Of a stretch of 64,000 bases of DNA, positions 17,831 to 26,540 are shown in pieces (positions within the stretch are counted from its first letter, which is position 1; each line of letters begins with the position of its first letter). The stretch is taken from positions 62,001 through 126,000 of the forward strand of contig NZ_WUQJ01000024.1 of the NCBI RefSeq assembly GCF_011074955.1. The letters run 5' to 3'. Both the position numbers and the translations under genes were made by a program. The stretch comes from Marinobacter caseinilyticus. Its GTDB lineage: Bacteria; Pseudomonadota; Gammaproteobacteria; Pseudomonadales; Oleiphilaceae. The notes under the pieces are model-generated. The model ran no database searches and had not been told where the DNA came from. It saw only the letters and a program-made list of their open reading frames with translations.

Positions 17831-18436
17831 ATGAACAGTGAGTATCCCATACCAGCTGGATTTCTGGAACGGGAGACCGAAATCAAGAAAAGCCGCTTCA
17901 TTGCCCGCGTCTATGCTGTCGCTTCGCGGGCCGAGGTCAAGGCTTGGGTTGAGACGGCGCACAAAGACCACCCGGATGCCCGGCATGTCTGTTGGGGCTA
18001 CCAGATTGGCCGCCCCGGATCGGCCGCTGAAGCTGCCATGAATGATGACGGAGAGCCATCCGGGACGGCAGGGAAACCGATACTCAATGTGATTCAGCAC
18101 AAAGATATGGGCGATGTGCTGGTGGTGGTGATTCGGTATTTTGGTGGCACCAAGCTGGGTGCGGGCGGCCTGGTCCGAGCCTACGCCGGTGCGGCTGAGA
18201 GTGTCCTGTCCGAGGTGGATCGGGTGGTTCAGAAGACCATGGCCGCGGTGGTGGTATCGATGTCGTTCGCCGATGAACAGCCGCTCAGGCACTGGTGTGA
18301 CTTGCATCACGCCAGTGTTGACGAGATTGACTATGGTGTTCCGGTCCGGGCCACGGTCGGGGTGCCAGCGGACCGATTGGCCAGCCTGATTGAATTTTGT
18401 GAAGCCCAGCGGTTTGATTACAGTTTGGATAGGTAG
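17831..18436 (+). CDS. yigZ: YigZ/IMPACT family protein
   Basis: 201 aa, matching E. coli YigZ (about 204 aa). The IMPACT N-terminal domain is clear: TEIKKSRFIARV near the start, HVCWGYQIG, DDGEPSGTAGKPIL and IRYFGGTKLGAGGLVRAY. Residues 135-201 form the YigZ C-terminal domain with an EF-G domain V-like fold. The eukaryotic relative GCN1-binding IMPACT acts in translation control; the bacterial role is unsettled. AGGACGGAA lies before ATG 17831. Confidence 0.93.
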   Translation: MNSEYPIPAGFLERETEIKKSRFIARVYAVASRAEVKAWVETAHKDHPDARHVCWGYQIGRPGSAAEAAMNDDGEPSGTAGKPILNVIQHKDMGDVLVVVIRYFGGTKLGAGGLVRAYAGAAESVLSEVDRVVQKTMAAVVVSMSFADEQPLRHWCDLHHASVDEIDYGVPVRATVGVPADRLASLIEFCEAQRFDYSLDR

Positions 18437-18512
18437 CGAGGCCTGGATGCCTCCAAGTGCCCAGGGTTTGCGTATACTGATAATTAAACCATCGGCATGG
18501 AGTCATACGACA

Positions 18513-19037
18513 ATGCGCTTTATTTTGAGTTTCTTATTGGTACTTGCACTGTCTGGCTGTGCTGGCAATGTGGTTACGGACTACAATTCGACGGTCGTGT
18601 TCGGTAACTATAATTCATGGGCCTTTGCAGACACCAATAATGGGTCTGGGTTTGTTACGTTGGATGGCGCCCGGGTTGAAGGCGCGGTCGAGCGCGCCCT
18701 GAATCGCAAGGCAATGAAAAAAGTCAACGTCAATGAGGCTGACTTACTGGTGTCTTACCGAGTCGTAAATGTTGATCGCCTTGATACCACAGGCTTTTCG
18801 TATGGGCTGGGTTTTGGGCAGCCGAGATTTGGGTTTGGCGTGGCCACGCTGCCGCCCGTCAGGGAGGTTCAGGAAGGCAAACTGGTGGTGGAATTGGTCG
18901 ATCGGAGCAACGGCCAGGTTGTCTGGCGGGCGGCCAGCCGGCGTTACCTCACCGAAAGCCAATCGCCAGAGTACCGTCGCGAACTTATCGAAGAGGTCGT
19001 GGCTGAAATGTTTACCAAGTACCCTCCCGGGGTGTGA
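18513..19037 (+). CDS. DUF4136-domain lipoprotein
   Basis: 174 aa starting at MRFILSFLLVLALSGCAGN, a clean lipoprotein signal (lipobox LSGC). The mature part shows the DUF4136 layout: VVTDYNSTVVFGNYNSWAFA, then ADLLVSYRV, a Gly/Phe-rich turn (GLGFGQPRFGFG), and KLVVELVDRSNGQVVWRA. Family function is unknown; members are envelope lipoproteins. The frame extends 41 codons upstream into yigZ, but the lipoprotein signal decides the start. It precedes the DUF2007 gene by 3 nt and is probably co-transcribed with it. Confidence 0.85.
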   Translation: MRFILSFLLVLALSGCAGNVVTDYNSTVVFGNYNSWAFADTNNGSGFVTLDGARVEGAVERALNRKAMKKVNVNEADLLVSYRVVNVDRLDTTGFSYGLGFGQPRFGFGVATLPPVREVQEGKLVVELVDRSNGQVVWRAASRRYLTESQSPEYRRELIEEVVAEMFTKYPPGV

Positions 19038-19040
19038 TCT

Positions 19041-19406
19041 GTGACCTGGGTAACCATTGGGCACTATTCGTTGCCTTTTGAGGCCCACCTGGACCGCTCG
19101 CGTCTGGAATCCGAGGGCATTACCGCCATCATTGCCGACGAACACACCATCAATATGCAGTGGATGCTGTCGGATGCCCTGGGTGGGGTTCGGCTCCGGG
19201 TCCAGGATGATCAGTTGTACAAGGCCCGTAAAATTCTGGAAGAGGATCGCTCCGGACTGCTGGAGAGCTTGCCATCGCAGGCACCGGAGGTCATGGACTC
19301 CGAATCGCAACAGGGCGATGATGGGCTCCATCTATCGTCACTGACCTCAAAACGCCGCAAGCGCGGTTTCTTTGCCACCTTGCTGGCACTCTTTATCGGC
19401 ACTTAG
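19041..19406 (+). CDS. DUF2007-family putative signal-transducing protein
   Basis: 121 aa from a GTG start 3 nt after the DUF4136 stop. The N-terminal 70 residues carry the DUF2007 pattern: MTWVTIGHYSLPFEAHLDR, LESEGITAIIADE, and GGVRLRVQDDQLYKARKIL, a small ferredoxin-like fold often annotated as signal transducing without proof. The C-terminal tail is basic and ends in a hydrophobic stretch (GFFATLLALFIGT) that could anchor it to the membrane. Function is unknown. Confidence 0.8.
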   Translation: MTWVTIGHYSLPFEAHLDRSRLESEGITAIIADEHTINMQWMLSDALGGVRLRVQDDQLYKARKILEEDRSGLLESLPSQAPEVMDSESQQGDDGLHLSSLTSKRRKRGFFATLLALFIGT

Positions 19407-19550
19407 TCACTGGTATAGTGTGTGCCTGAATTCATTGATGCCGGTCGATCGGAACGATAGCGGGCGTTCATGCAGGTCCGGAGCGACATCGGCGCAACTT
19501 TTGGCTGAAGTGGCCTCAAGGCGTGTGAACGCATGTGACAGGAGCACAGT

Positions 19551-19907
19551 ATGAAAAAACAAGCCCTCGGTGGCCTGGTCTTTTCGACCGAGCAAGGGCG
19601 TATGTGCCCGGGCTGCAGCCAGCCAGTGTCGGATTGCCAGTGCAAGGCGCCGGAGCGCGCCGCCGGTGATGGCGTGGTGCGCCTTAGCCGTGAGACCAAA
19701 GGTCGAAAAGGCAAAGGCGTTACGTTGGTAACCGGTGTGCCAATGGGCGATAAAGAACTGCGGGCCTTTGCCAAAGCACTAAAAGCCCGATGCGGCACCG
19801 GCGGCACGGTCAAAGAAGGTGTTATTGAGATTCAGGGTGACCAGCGCGACGTACTGATGCCGCTGTTACAGGCCAAAGGCTGGACGGTGCGCAGGGCAGG
19901 TGGCTAA
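19551..19907 (+). CDS. yciH: Translation initiation factor SUI1/eIF1-like protein (YciH)
   Basis: 118 aa. Two N-terminal CxxC-type cysteine pairs (MCPGCSQ, DCQC) precede the SUI1 domain with GRKGKGVTLVTG and CGTGGTVKEGVIEIQGD, which matches bacterial YciH closely. The family resembles eukaryotic eIF1 and can affect initiation fidelity, though it is not essential in bacteria. ATG 19551 is preceded by ACAGGAG. A TATAGT box near 19420 could be its promoter -10, which I cannot confirm. Confidence 0.94.
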   Translation: MKKQALGGLVFSTEQGRMCPGCSQPVSDCQCKAPERAAGDGVVRLSRETKGRKGKGVTLVTGVPMGDKELRAFAKALKARCGTGGTVKEGVIEIQGDQRDVLMPLLQAKGWTVRRAGG

Positions 19908-20081
19908 AGGTATAGGACGCAAGTGACCATGCCTGCCACTACACTTGTTCCGGCTTTCAACGTTGGAGCTCTGGCCCGGTCCTTGTCATTCAATCATCAT
20001 TTGCCCCGGCGAACTGCGATTATACGATCGGACATCAGCCAGCAGTCAGGGGTTTCCCACCAGTATATTTGAGGGACACGC

Positions 20082-21338
20082 ATGCATATTTTGGTCATGG
20101 GAGCAGGTGTTGTGGGCGTCACGACCGCCTGGTTTTTGCGGCAGGCAGGCTACGATGTCACTGTGGTGGAGCGTCAGAACAAAGCCGCCGTGGAAACCAG
20201 TTACGCCAACGGTGGCCAGGTATCGGTTTCCCATGCGGAACCCTGGGCCAACCCCTCAGCACCGTTCAAGGTGTTGAAGTGGCTGGGTAAGCCAGACGCA
20301 CCGCTGTTGTTCCATTTGCGTATGGACCCTGCCTTGTGGCGCTGGGGGCTTCGCTTTCTAATGGAGTGCACACCGGGCCGTACCGCTCATAACATCCGCC
20401 AGATGGTGAACCTGGGCACTTACAGCCGCAGCACCCTTCAGGCCTTGCGCAAAGAGATTGGTCTGGAATACGACCAGTTGCAAAAGGGTATCTTGCATTT
20501 TTACACCGACCAGAAAGAGTTTGAAGGTACCCTCGAGCCGGCCCGGCAGATGCGTGAGCTTGGGTGTGACCGACAGGTTATTGATGCTGCCCGTGCGGTT
20601 GAGTTGGAGCCGGCGCTGACGCCGATTCGAGACCGAATTGCTGGCGCCACCTTCACCTCGGAAGATGAATCCGGCGATGCCAGAAAATTCACCCAGGCAT
20701 TGGCTGAGAAGGCCGCTGCGGCGGGGGTGGAATTTCGTTTTGGCACAGAAGTCGTTGGTTTTGATAAAACCCGCGACACCCTTGTGGGCGTGCATACCCT
20801 GTGTGAGGGTCGCCATGAAACGCTCCGCGCCGACAACTATGTGTTGAGCATGGGCAGCTACAGTGCGCCCATGGCACGCGCCCTTGGCTTATCACTGAAC
20901 ATATACCCGGCCAAAGGCTATTCCATTACTGTTCCCGTCAAGAATCCGGACGCTGCCTTTAACGTCAGCTTGACCGATGATCAATACAAACTGGTGTTTT
21001 CGCGTCTTGGTGATCGTATGCGAGTTGCAGGCACGGCTGAATTGGGGGGCTACAGTCGCGACCTCAACATGACTCGCTGTCAGGCCATCGTGCGTCGAAC
21101 GGCTGAACTCATGCCGGAAGCCGGCCATTGGGATCAAAGTGAATTCTGGACCGGACTGCGCCCGATGACACCGTCCAACGTGCCTTACATTGGCAAGAGC
21201 CACTTCCGTAACCTGTATCTGAACACTGGGCATGGCACCCTTGGCTGGACGCACTCCTGTGGCTCGGCTGCGGCCATTACCGATGTTATTTCAGGCCGCA
21301 AGCCGGAGGTTGATTTTGCCTTTACCGGGTTGAATTAG
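20082..21338 (+). CDS. dadA: D-amino acid dehydrogenase, DadA family
   Basis: 418 aa, near the E. coli DadA length (432 aa). The N-terminal Rossmann FAD motif is VMGAGVVGVTTAWFL with the acidic VVERQ end; TSYANGGQVS is a hallmark of DadA. The C-terminal NTGHGTLGWTHSCGSA completes the FAD-binding fold. The enzyme deaminates D-amino acids (notably D-alanine) to 2-oxo acids at the membrane, feeding electrons to the quinone pool. No dadX racemase is adjacent. The 174 nt upstream hold no gene. Confidence 0.93.
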   Translation: MHILVMGAGVVGVTTAWFLRQAGYDVTVVERQNKAAVETSYANGGQVSVSHAEPWANPSAPFKVLKWLGKPDAPLLFHLRMDPALWRWGLRFLMECTPGRTAHNIRQMVNLGTYSRSTLQALRKEIGLEYDQLQKGILHFYTDQKEFEGTLEPARQMRELGCDRQVIDAARAVELEPALTPIRDRIAGATFTSEDESGDARKFTQALAEKAAAAGVEFRFGTEVVGFDKTRDTLVGVHTLCEGRHETLRADNYVLSMGSYSAPMARALGLSLNIYPAKGYSITVPVKNPDAAFNVSLTDDQYKLVFSRLGDRMRVAGTAELGGYSRDLNMTRCQAIVRRTAELMPEAGHWDQSEFWTGLRPMTPSNVPYIGKSHFRNLYLNTGHGTLGWTHSCGSAAAITDVISGRKPEVDFAFTGLN

Positions 21339-21408
21339 TGAACCAAAACTGGATTCAGCGCCTACTCTGTTATCCTGTGCCATCTTTTGACACCCACGGA
21401 GTCTGTGC

Positions 21409-22077
21409 ATGATTACTGTTCACCATCTCAATAATTCCCGGTCACAACGCGTGCTCTGGATGCTCGAAGAACTGGGCGTGCCCTATGAAATCAAACGGTA
21501 TGAGCGCGACCCGAAGACCATGCTTGCGCCAGCGAGCCTGAAAAAGGTTCACCCGCTCGGCAAATCGCCGGTGATTACTGACGGTGAGCTGACCGTGGCT
21601 GAATCCGGCGCGATTGTGGACTATCTGGCGCACACCTATGGTAAGGAGGCTTTGTTGCCGGAAACGGGTACCCAGCGATGGCTGGACTATACTTATTGGC
21701 TGCATTACGCCGAGGGCTCACTGATGCCGCCATTGGTGATGCGGCTGGTGTTTGAAAAGGTAAAAACCAGCCCGATGCCGTTTTTTGTCAAACCGGTTGC
21801 CAAGGGCATATCCGACAAAGCGAATCAGATCTTTATTGGCCCCCAAATCAAGAACCACCTGGACTTCATTGAGGCACATCTGGCAAACAAAACCTGGTTT
21901 TTGGGGGATGACCTGAGTGCGGCCGACGTGCAAATGAGCTTCCCATTGGAGGCCTCCGTGGCTCGCGGCATCGTCGGGGACGACCGTCCCAATATCCGGT
22001 CCTTTGTTAAACGAATGCATGCTCGCCCGGCCTATCAACAGGCTTTGGCAAAGGGCGGTAAATACGATTTCGCTTAG
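21409..22077 (+). CDS. Glutathione S-transferase family protein
   Basis: 222 aa. The N-terminal thioredoxin-like domain reads MITVHHLNNSRSQRVLWMLE, with the Ser/Arg start of helix 1 typical of bacterial GSTs, KSPVITDGELTVAESGAIV for the glutathione site, and an all-helical C-terminal domain containing LSAADVQMSFPLE. It would conjugate or reduce with glutathione in the cytosol; substrate is unknown. Its stop overlaps the stop of the convergent DUF4442 gene by 3-4 nt. Confidence 0.9.
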   Translation: MITVHHLNNSRSQRVLWMLEELGVPYEIKRYERDPKTMLAPASLKKVHPLGKSPVITDGELTVAESGAIVDYLAHTYGKEALLPETGTQRWLDYTYWLHYAEGSLMPPLVMRLVFEKVKTSPMPFFVKPVAKGISDKANQIFIGPQIKNHLDFIEAHLANKTWFLGDDLSAADVQMSFPLEASVARGIVGDDRPNIRSFVKRMHARPAYQQALAKGGKYDFA

Positions 22078-22586
22078 GCTGGTGCACTTGTTGCGACCGG
22101 GGCGCAGATCCCCGGTCCGCGCTTTTCCCGGACGTAGAGGACTTTATGGACGCAGGCAACAAGCTTGCCCTGCTGATCCACAATATCGATATCCCACTCC
22201 GGCAACACCTTGTCGCCGCCTGCAGCTGCCGCCTTGATTTCCCCGACGCGTTGGTCAGTCAATTCGAAGTGCGCAGACACCTTGCCCCGGCCGGGGCTGA
22301 CGAAGTCTATACTGGCGGACTTGTCCCACACGGTATAGCCGTGTCCCAGTCGCCGCATCAGCAACAGCATGTACATGGGGTCAACCATGCTGTAGAGCGA
22401 CCCGCCAAAGTGAGTACCGACGTAGTTTCGATTATACCAATGCAGATCCATTGCCACGGTGGCTGAGCTGAAATCGTCTGCGATGTCGCTGATGCGAACA
22501 CCGGCCCCCATATAGGGACCAAACAGGTTCATGGCTTGTCGCAAGCCTTGCGCGCTGGCAATCCAGCGTCGAATGGTCGGTGTCAT
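22074..22586 (-). CDS. DUF4442 hotdog-fold protein (thioesterase-like)
   Basis: 170 aa starting at MTPTIRRWIASAQGLRQ. The hotdog pattern is visible: MGAGVRISDIADDFSSATV, then NRNYVGTHFGGSLYSMVDPMYML, similar to PaaI-type thioesterases with the HFGG turn. It probably hydrolyses or binds acyl-CoA, in keeping with the acyl-CoA ligase just upstream on the same strand, but activity is not proven for DUF4442. In-frame sequence to 22670 is unlikely to be coding. Confidence 0.82.
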   Translation of the reverse strand: MTPTIRRWIASAQGLRQAMNLFGPYMGAGVRISDIADDFSSATVAMDLHWYNRNYVGTHFGGSLYSMVDPMYMLLLMRRLGHGYTVWDKSASIDFVSPGRGKVSAHFELTDQRVGEIKAAAAGGDKVLPEWDIDIVDQQGKLVACVHKVLYVREKRGPGICAPVATSAPA

Positions 22587-22760
22587 CGAGGTGTTCCGTT
22601 CAGGTGGGTTGGCAAGCGATGCGTGTCCGAGGCCTGTCGGTAAGGGGGAGTGTGGGTCATACGGTGGCAATTAAGTAACCCGTGGCAATGCACTTTAAAC
22701 GGTGCACTGGCTGCGGCCTGACGCCGGTCAGGGTCAGGCCGCTTGCACTGGATCCAGTCG

Positions 22761-24404
22761 TTACTTTAGCAGGTCCCGAATAAGTTTCTTGTTGATCTTG
22801 CCGACGCTGGTTTTCGGAATGTCGTCAACAAAGTCGATTTGGCTCGGAATGGCCCATTTATTGATTTCACCATTCTCAACGAATTGCTTCAGATGTTCCT
22901 GAATGGCCGCTAAATCGGCCGTTGCGTCGGGTTTGAGCACCACCATTGCGTGGGGACGTTCCCCCCATTTCTCATCGGGGACCCCGACCACCGCTACGCC
23001 GGCAACGGCCGGGTGTTGACTGATCAGGTTTTCAAGATCCAGTGATGATAACCACTCACCACCGGTTTTGATCACGTCCTTGATGCGGTCTTTGATGACC
23101 AGCGTATGATCGGATTCGATACTGGCGACATCGCCGGTATGGAGCCAGCCGCCAGCCCAAAGCTCCTCGCCTTTTTCGGGCTCCTTGAGGTAACTCTGGG
23201 TAAGCCAGGGCGCACGCGTCACCACTTCACCCTTGGCGATGCCATCCATTGGTAGTGGTTTGCCCTGGTCGTCGAGTACGCGAATTTCCACCAGCGGCAC
23301 TGGAATGCCTGTCTTGGTGCGCTTGGTCGCTTGCTGCGCTAATGGCAAATCGAGATCTTCAGGCTGCAAGTGTGTGGTGGTCAACAAGGGTCCCGTCTCG
23401 GACATGCCGTAACCGGTGTACATTGTGATGCCAAGCTTGGCGCCTGCATGGCAAAGACTTTCGGTCATTGCGCTGCCACCAATCAAGACGTGCCAGTTGC
23501 TGAGGTCAGCGGTCTTGATAGCGTCGGTTGCCATCAACATCTGCATGATGGTGGGTACGCAGTGGGAGAAAGTCACTTGGTGTTCTTTCAGCAGTTCCAC
23601 CAGCAGTTCGGGTTCATAGCGGCCCGGGTACACCTGTTTCAAACCCAGCATGGTCGCCACATAGGGCACACCCCAGGCATGGACATGGAACATGGGGGTA
23701 ATCGGCATATACACGCTGGACGACCGCATCAATGGCCGCTCGTCATAGGCGGACAGACTGCTGGCCATGGTCAGTGTGTGCAGGACCAGTTGACGATGGC
23801 TGAAGAAGACGCCTTTGGGGTTGCCGGTGGTGCCGGTGGTGTAAAAAGTGGTGGCAATGCTGTTCTCGTCAAAGTCGGGGAAGTCAAAATGACTCTCCGC
23901 TTTCGCCAGCAGGCTCTCGTATTCACCATGGCACTTCAGCGTCGTTGATTTTGCCTGTGCTTCATCGGTGAGCTGAATATAGCCTTTCACCGTGGTCAAC
24001 TGGTCATTGACCTGCTCCAGTAGCTCGGTGAAATCATCGTGGATCAACACCAGATCGTCTTCGGCGTGATTCATGGTATAGACCACCTGCTCCGGAGACA
24101 GGCGAATATTCACAGTATGCAGGACCGCACCAATCATCGGAATCGCAAAAAAGCACTCAAGATATCTGGGGGTGTCCCAGTCCAACACGGCAACGGTATC
24201 GCCGGCTTTAATCCCGGCATCGGTCAGTGCGTTGGCGAGGCGATGAATGCGCTCAATCAAGTCGGTGTATGAGTATTTACTGCGGTTGGCGTAAACAATT
24301 TCCTGATCCGGCGCGTAGCGCGGGGCTGACAGTAACAGTTGCTTGATCAGCAGAGGGTACTGATAGGCGTTATCAGCGGCAGGAATAATTTTGGTCTGTG
24401 CCAT
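22761..24404 (-). CDS. Fatty-acid--CoA ligase (AMP-dependent synthetase, AlkK-like)
   Basis: 547 aa. The acyl-adenylate superfamily motifs are complete: TTFYTTGTTGNPKGVFFSH (phosphate-binding loop), GYGMSETGPLL, HTGDVASI, and KDVIKTGGEWLSS, followed by the C-terminal catalytic Lys region (TSVGKINKKLIRDLL). It activates a medium- or long-chain fatty acid to acyl-CoA with ATP. It lies upstream of the DUF4442 thioesterase-like gene on the same strand with 174 nt between them. Confidence 0.92.
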   Translation of the reverse strand: MAQTKIIPAADNAYQYPLLIKQLLLSAPRYAPDQEIVYANRSKYSYTDLIERIHRLANALTDAGIKAGDTVAVLDWDTPRYLECFFAIPMIGAVLHTVNIRLSPEQVVYTMNHAEDDLVLIHDDFTELLEQVNDQLTTVKGYIQLTDEAQAKSTTLKCHGEYESLLAKAESHFDFPDFDENSIATTFYTTGTTGNPKGVFFSHRQLVLHTLTMASSLSAYDERPLMRSSSVYMPITPMFHVHAWGVPYVATMLGLKQVYPGRYEPELLVELLKEHQVTFSHCVPTIMQMLMATDAIKTADLSNWHVLIGGSAMTESLCHAGAKLGITMYTGYGMSETGPLLTTTHLQPEDLDLPLAQQATKRTKTGIPVPLVEIRVLDDQGKPLPMDGIAKGEVVTRAPWLTQSYLKEPEKGEELWAGGWLHTGDVASIESDHTLVIKDRIKDVIKTGGEWLSSLDLENLISQHPAVAGVAVVGVPDEKWGERPHAMVVLKPDATADLAAIQEHLKQFVENGEINKWAIPSQIDFVDDIPKTSVGKINKKLIRDLLK

Positions 24405-24538
24405 GGAAGCAATGCCTCTTTATCTCGTGTGTTGGAGTTGTATCGAGAACAGGGACCAAATCTGACACAGTTCACACAAAATCGGAACCGCAGGGAAAAA
24501 GAAATCCCTGCGGACCCATGGCTGGTGTGGCGATTGTT

Positions 24539-24820
24539 TCACTCGTAGGTGCAGAGGTAGGCCGTATCGATATCTGTTTTCACATTGAAACTGGATTGTC
24601 CCGCTACTTCAAATCCCTCGCCCGCACCGTAGGTGATCCACTCCGACATGCCGGGGAACTGAACCGTCAGTGCACCGCTGACGACCGTCATGATCTCTTT
24701 TTTGGTTGTGCCGAAAGTGTATTCGCCGGCACTGATAACGCCAACCGTGGCTGGTAGAGTGGAGGACTGGAAACTGATGGATTTGGCTTTGCCATCAAAG
24801 TACTCATTAACCTGCAACAT
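24539..24820 (-). CDS. ppnP: Pyrimidine/purine nucleoside phosphorylase PpnP
   Basis: 93 aa, the size of E. coli PpnP (YaiE, DUF1255). The single-domain cupin shows VNEYFDGKAKSISFQ, TVGVISAGEYTFGT, and EIMTVVSGALTVQFPG. It phosphorolyses nucleosides to base and ribose-1-phosphate. Of two near ATGs, 24820 is 7 nt after AGGAGA while 24826 would be only 1 nt away, so 24820 is the start. Confidence 0.94.
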   Translation of the reverse strand: MLQVNEYFDGKAKSISFQSSTLPATVGVISAGEYTFGTTKKEIMTVVSGALTVQFPGMSEWITYGAGEGFEVAGQSSFNVKTDIDTAYLCTYE

Positions 24821-24861
24821 ACACATGTCTCCTTAATTTTGGATCGCCTACTATACGGCAA

Positions 24862-25389
24862 ATGAGCGACGTTAATATGACAAATACACCTGAAAAGTCC
24901 GGCCCGGCCAATGCCACAGTGGGCCTTGGTGAGCGTGAGCAATACATACGCTCGCTGGCGCGCCTGGATCGCTATGCGCGACTGCTCGACAGCCAGTTCC
25001 GTATTCCTTTTACTCGCGTGAAATTTGGATTGGACCCGCTGATCGGCCTACTGCCGGGCGTAGGCGATGTCGCCGGCCTGGTGATGTCGCTGTATCTCAT
25101 AGGTGAGGGGCTGAAAATCGGGGCGGGTGGCAAAACCATCGCAAAGATGGCGGGCAACGTGATGCTTGAGTTTGTGGTTGGGTTAGTGCCGGTGTTTGGC
25201 GATGCATTTGACCTGCTCTGGCAAGCCAATAATCGCAACGTCGCCTTGCTCCGGGCGCATGTGGAGAGCAAGCTGAAGCCGCCATCGCCCCGCCGGCCCT
25301 GGCTGTCCTATGCGTTGATCACGCTGTTCGGACTGCTGTTGCTTGGTTTGGTGGTACTGATTGCAGTGTCACTGTTCTCCGGGCCCTGA
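24862..25389 (+). CDS. DUF4112-domain membrane protein
   Basis: 175 aa. The DUF4112 core is clear: LARLDRYARLLDSQFRIPF, FGLDPLIGLLPGVGDVAG, and VVGLVPVFGDAFDLLWQANNRN. A C-terminal membrane helix (SYALITLFGLLLLGLVVLIA) follows a Lys/Pro-rich linker. Function is unknown. It is divergent from ppnP and ends 11 nt before the stop of the convergent mrp operon. Confidence 0.87.
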   Translation: MSDVNMTNTPEKSGPANATVGLGEREQYIRSLARLDRYARLLDSQFRIPFTRVKFGLDPLIGLLPGVGDVAGLVMSLYLIGEGLKIGAGGKTIAKMAGNVMLEFVVGLVPVFGDAFDLLWQANNRNVALLRAHVESKLKPPSPRRPWLSYALITLFGLLLLGLVVLIAVSLFSGP

Positions 25390-25400
25390 GGAAGGGCGTG

Positions 25401-25733
25401 TTATTGATCCCACGGATGGCCGCGAGTGTCGTCGGTGGTTTTGACCTTCAGGTGCATGGCGGCTTTGGCAAGGAAGTTGGCGCTGATTGGCGCGGTCAGA
25501 AACAGAAAGACCATAATCAGAAGCTCTATCAAGTCATAGCGGGCATTCGACGTGGCAAAATACACGACCGAGGCCAGGGCAATACTCCCCACGCCGACGG
25601 TGGTTGCCTTGGTGGGTCCATGAAGCCGGGTGTAGAAGTCTGGCAATCGAGCCAGACCTATGGCACCGGTCAATGCAAACACGCCGCCGATAACTAAAAG
25701 GATTGAGATACTCAACTCGGCAATCAGTGGCAT
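25401..25733 (-). CDS. mnhG: Mrp Na+/H+ antiporter subunit G
   Basis: 110 aa with three membrane segments; GAIGLARLPDFYTRLHGPTKATT is the MrpG hallmark. The ATG at 25733 has GGAGGG 8 nt upstream; an in-frame extension to 25799 would run into mnhF. It is the last gene of the six-gene operon and, unlike its siblings, is separated from the preceding stop by 52 nt. It is a small essential subunit of the multi-component antiporter. Confidence 0.93.
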   Translation of the reverse strand: MPLIAELSISILLVIGGVFALTGAIGLARLPDFYTRLHGPTKATTVGVGSIALASVVYFATSNARYDLIELLIMVFLFLTAPISANFLAKAAMHLKVKTTDDTRGHPWDQ

Positions 25734-25785
25734 GTGCGTTCCCTCCAGCAGGCGCATGGTGATGTGACGGTATCCGGACGCAGGC

Positions 25786-26055
25786 TCATTCGATGACACT
25801 GCCGCGTTTCAGGTATTTTGCCAGTGCAACGGTGCCAACAAACCCCATTACGGCGATTAGCAGTGCAGCTTCCAGGTATAGACGGGTCCCCAGCTCAATG
25901 CCCAGCAGCAGGATCAGGGCGATCGCATTGATATAGAGTGTATCCAGTGCCAATACCCGATCGGTTGAGTCAGGCCCGCGAACCAGGCGAAAAACATTCA
26001 GTAGAACCGCCAGCGTAATCAGCGCAATCGTGATGTGGAGCGCAACGGTGATCAT
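25786..26055 (-). CDS. mnhF: Mrp Na+/H+ antiporter subunit F
   Basis: 89 aa, three membrane segments, with the MrpF motif FRLVRGPDSTDRVLALDTLYINAIAL. Its start overlaps the mnhE stop by 4 nt. It is part of the membrane complex that exchanges cytoplasmic Na+ (or K+) for H+. Confidence 0.93.
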   Translation of the reverse strand: MITVALHITIALITLAVLLNVFRLVRGPDSTDRVLALDTLYINAIALILLLGIELGTRLYLEAALLIAVMGFVGTVALAKYLKRGSVIE

Positions 26056-26540
26056 TGGAAAATCTCCAGCAATGGCTTCTCGTAACGGTTATGGATGGCC
26101 TCAATGAGGCTTTTGTCATCCAGCTCGTCCAGCGCATGAATCAGCAACAGCTTTCGGTCATCGCTGATGTCTGCACTGACGGTACCGGGTGTCAGCGAAA
26201 TGGTGCCGGCCAGCAGCGTGATCGCCAGTGGGTGTTCGAGTGTCAGGGGGTAGGACACAAACGAGGGTTTCGGCTGTCGCGAAGGATTGAGAACCAACCG
26301 TGCCACCGTCAGACTGGCCTGAATAATGTCCACCATCATGCGGGCGAAATACAGCAGCAGCCGCCAGGGCTTCTTGACCGTCGGACTGTCAGGCCAAAGG
26401 TCGCGCGTAAACAGGGGCAGTCCCCAGGCCATGATCAACCCGAGCACCCCGTGGCCGGCCGACAAACCATTGAGCATGAGCCAGACCAGCAACAGGGTAA
26501 GGCTGAGCAGGGGACGAGGAAAACCAAAACGCGCATTCAT
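26052..26540 (-). CDS. mnhE: Mrp Na+/H+ antiporter subunit E
   Basis: 162 aa. Two or more N-terminal membrane helices are followed by a cytoplasmic domain with LAITLLAGTISLTPGTVSADIS and LLIHALDELDD, both typical of MrpE. The start overlaps the mnhD stop by 4 nt. MrpE is needed for full antiport or complex assembly in studied systems. Confidence 0.93.
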   Translation of the reverse strand: MNARFGFPRPLLSLTLLLVWLMLNGLSAGHGVLGLIMAWGLPLFTRDLWPDSPTVKKPWRLLLYFARMMVDIIQASLTVARLVLNPSRQPKPSFVSYPLTLEHPLAITLLAGTISLTPGTVSADISDDRKLLLIHALDELDDKSLIEAIHNRYEKPLLEIFQ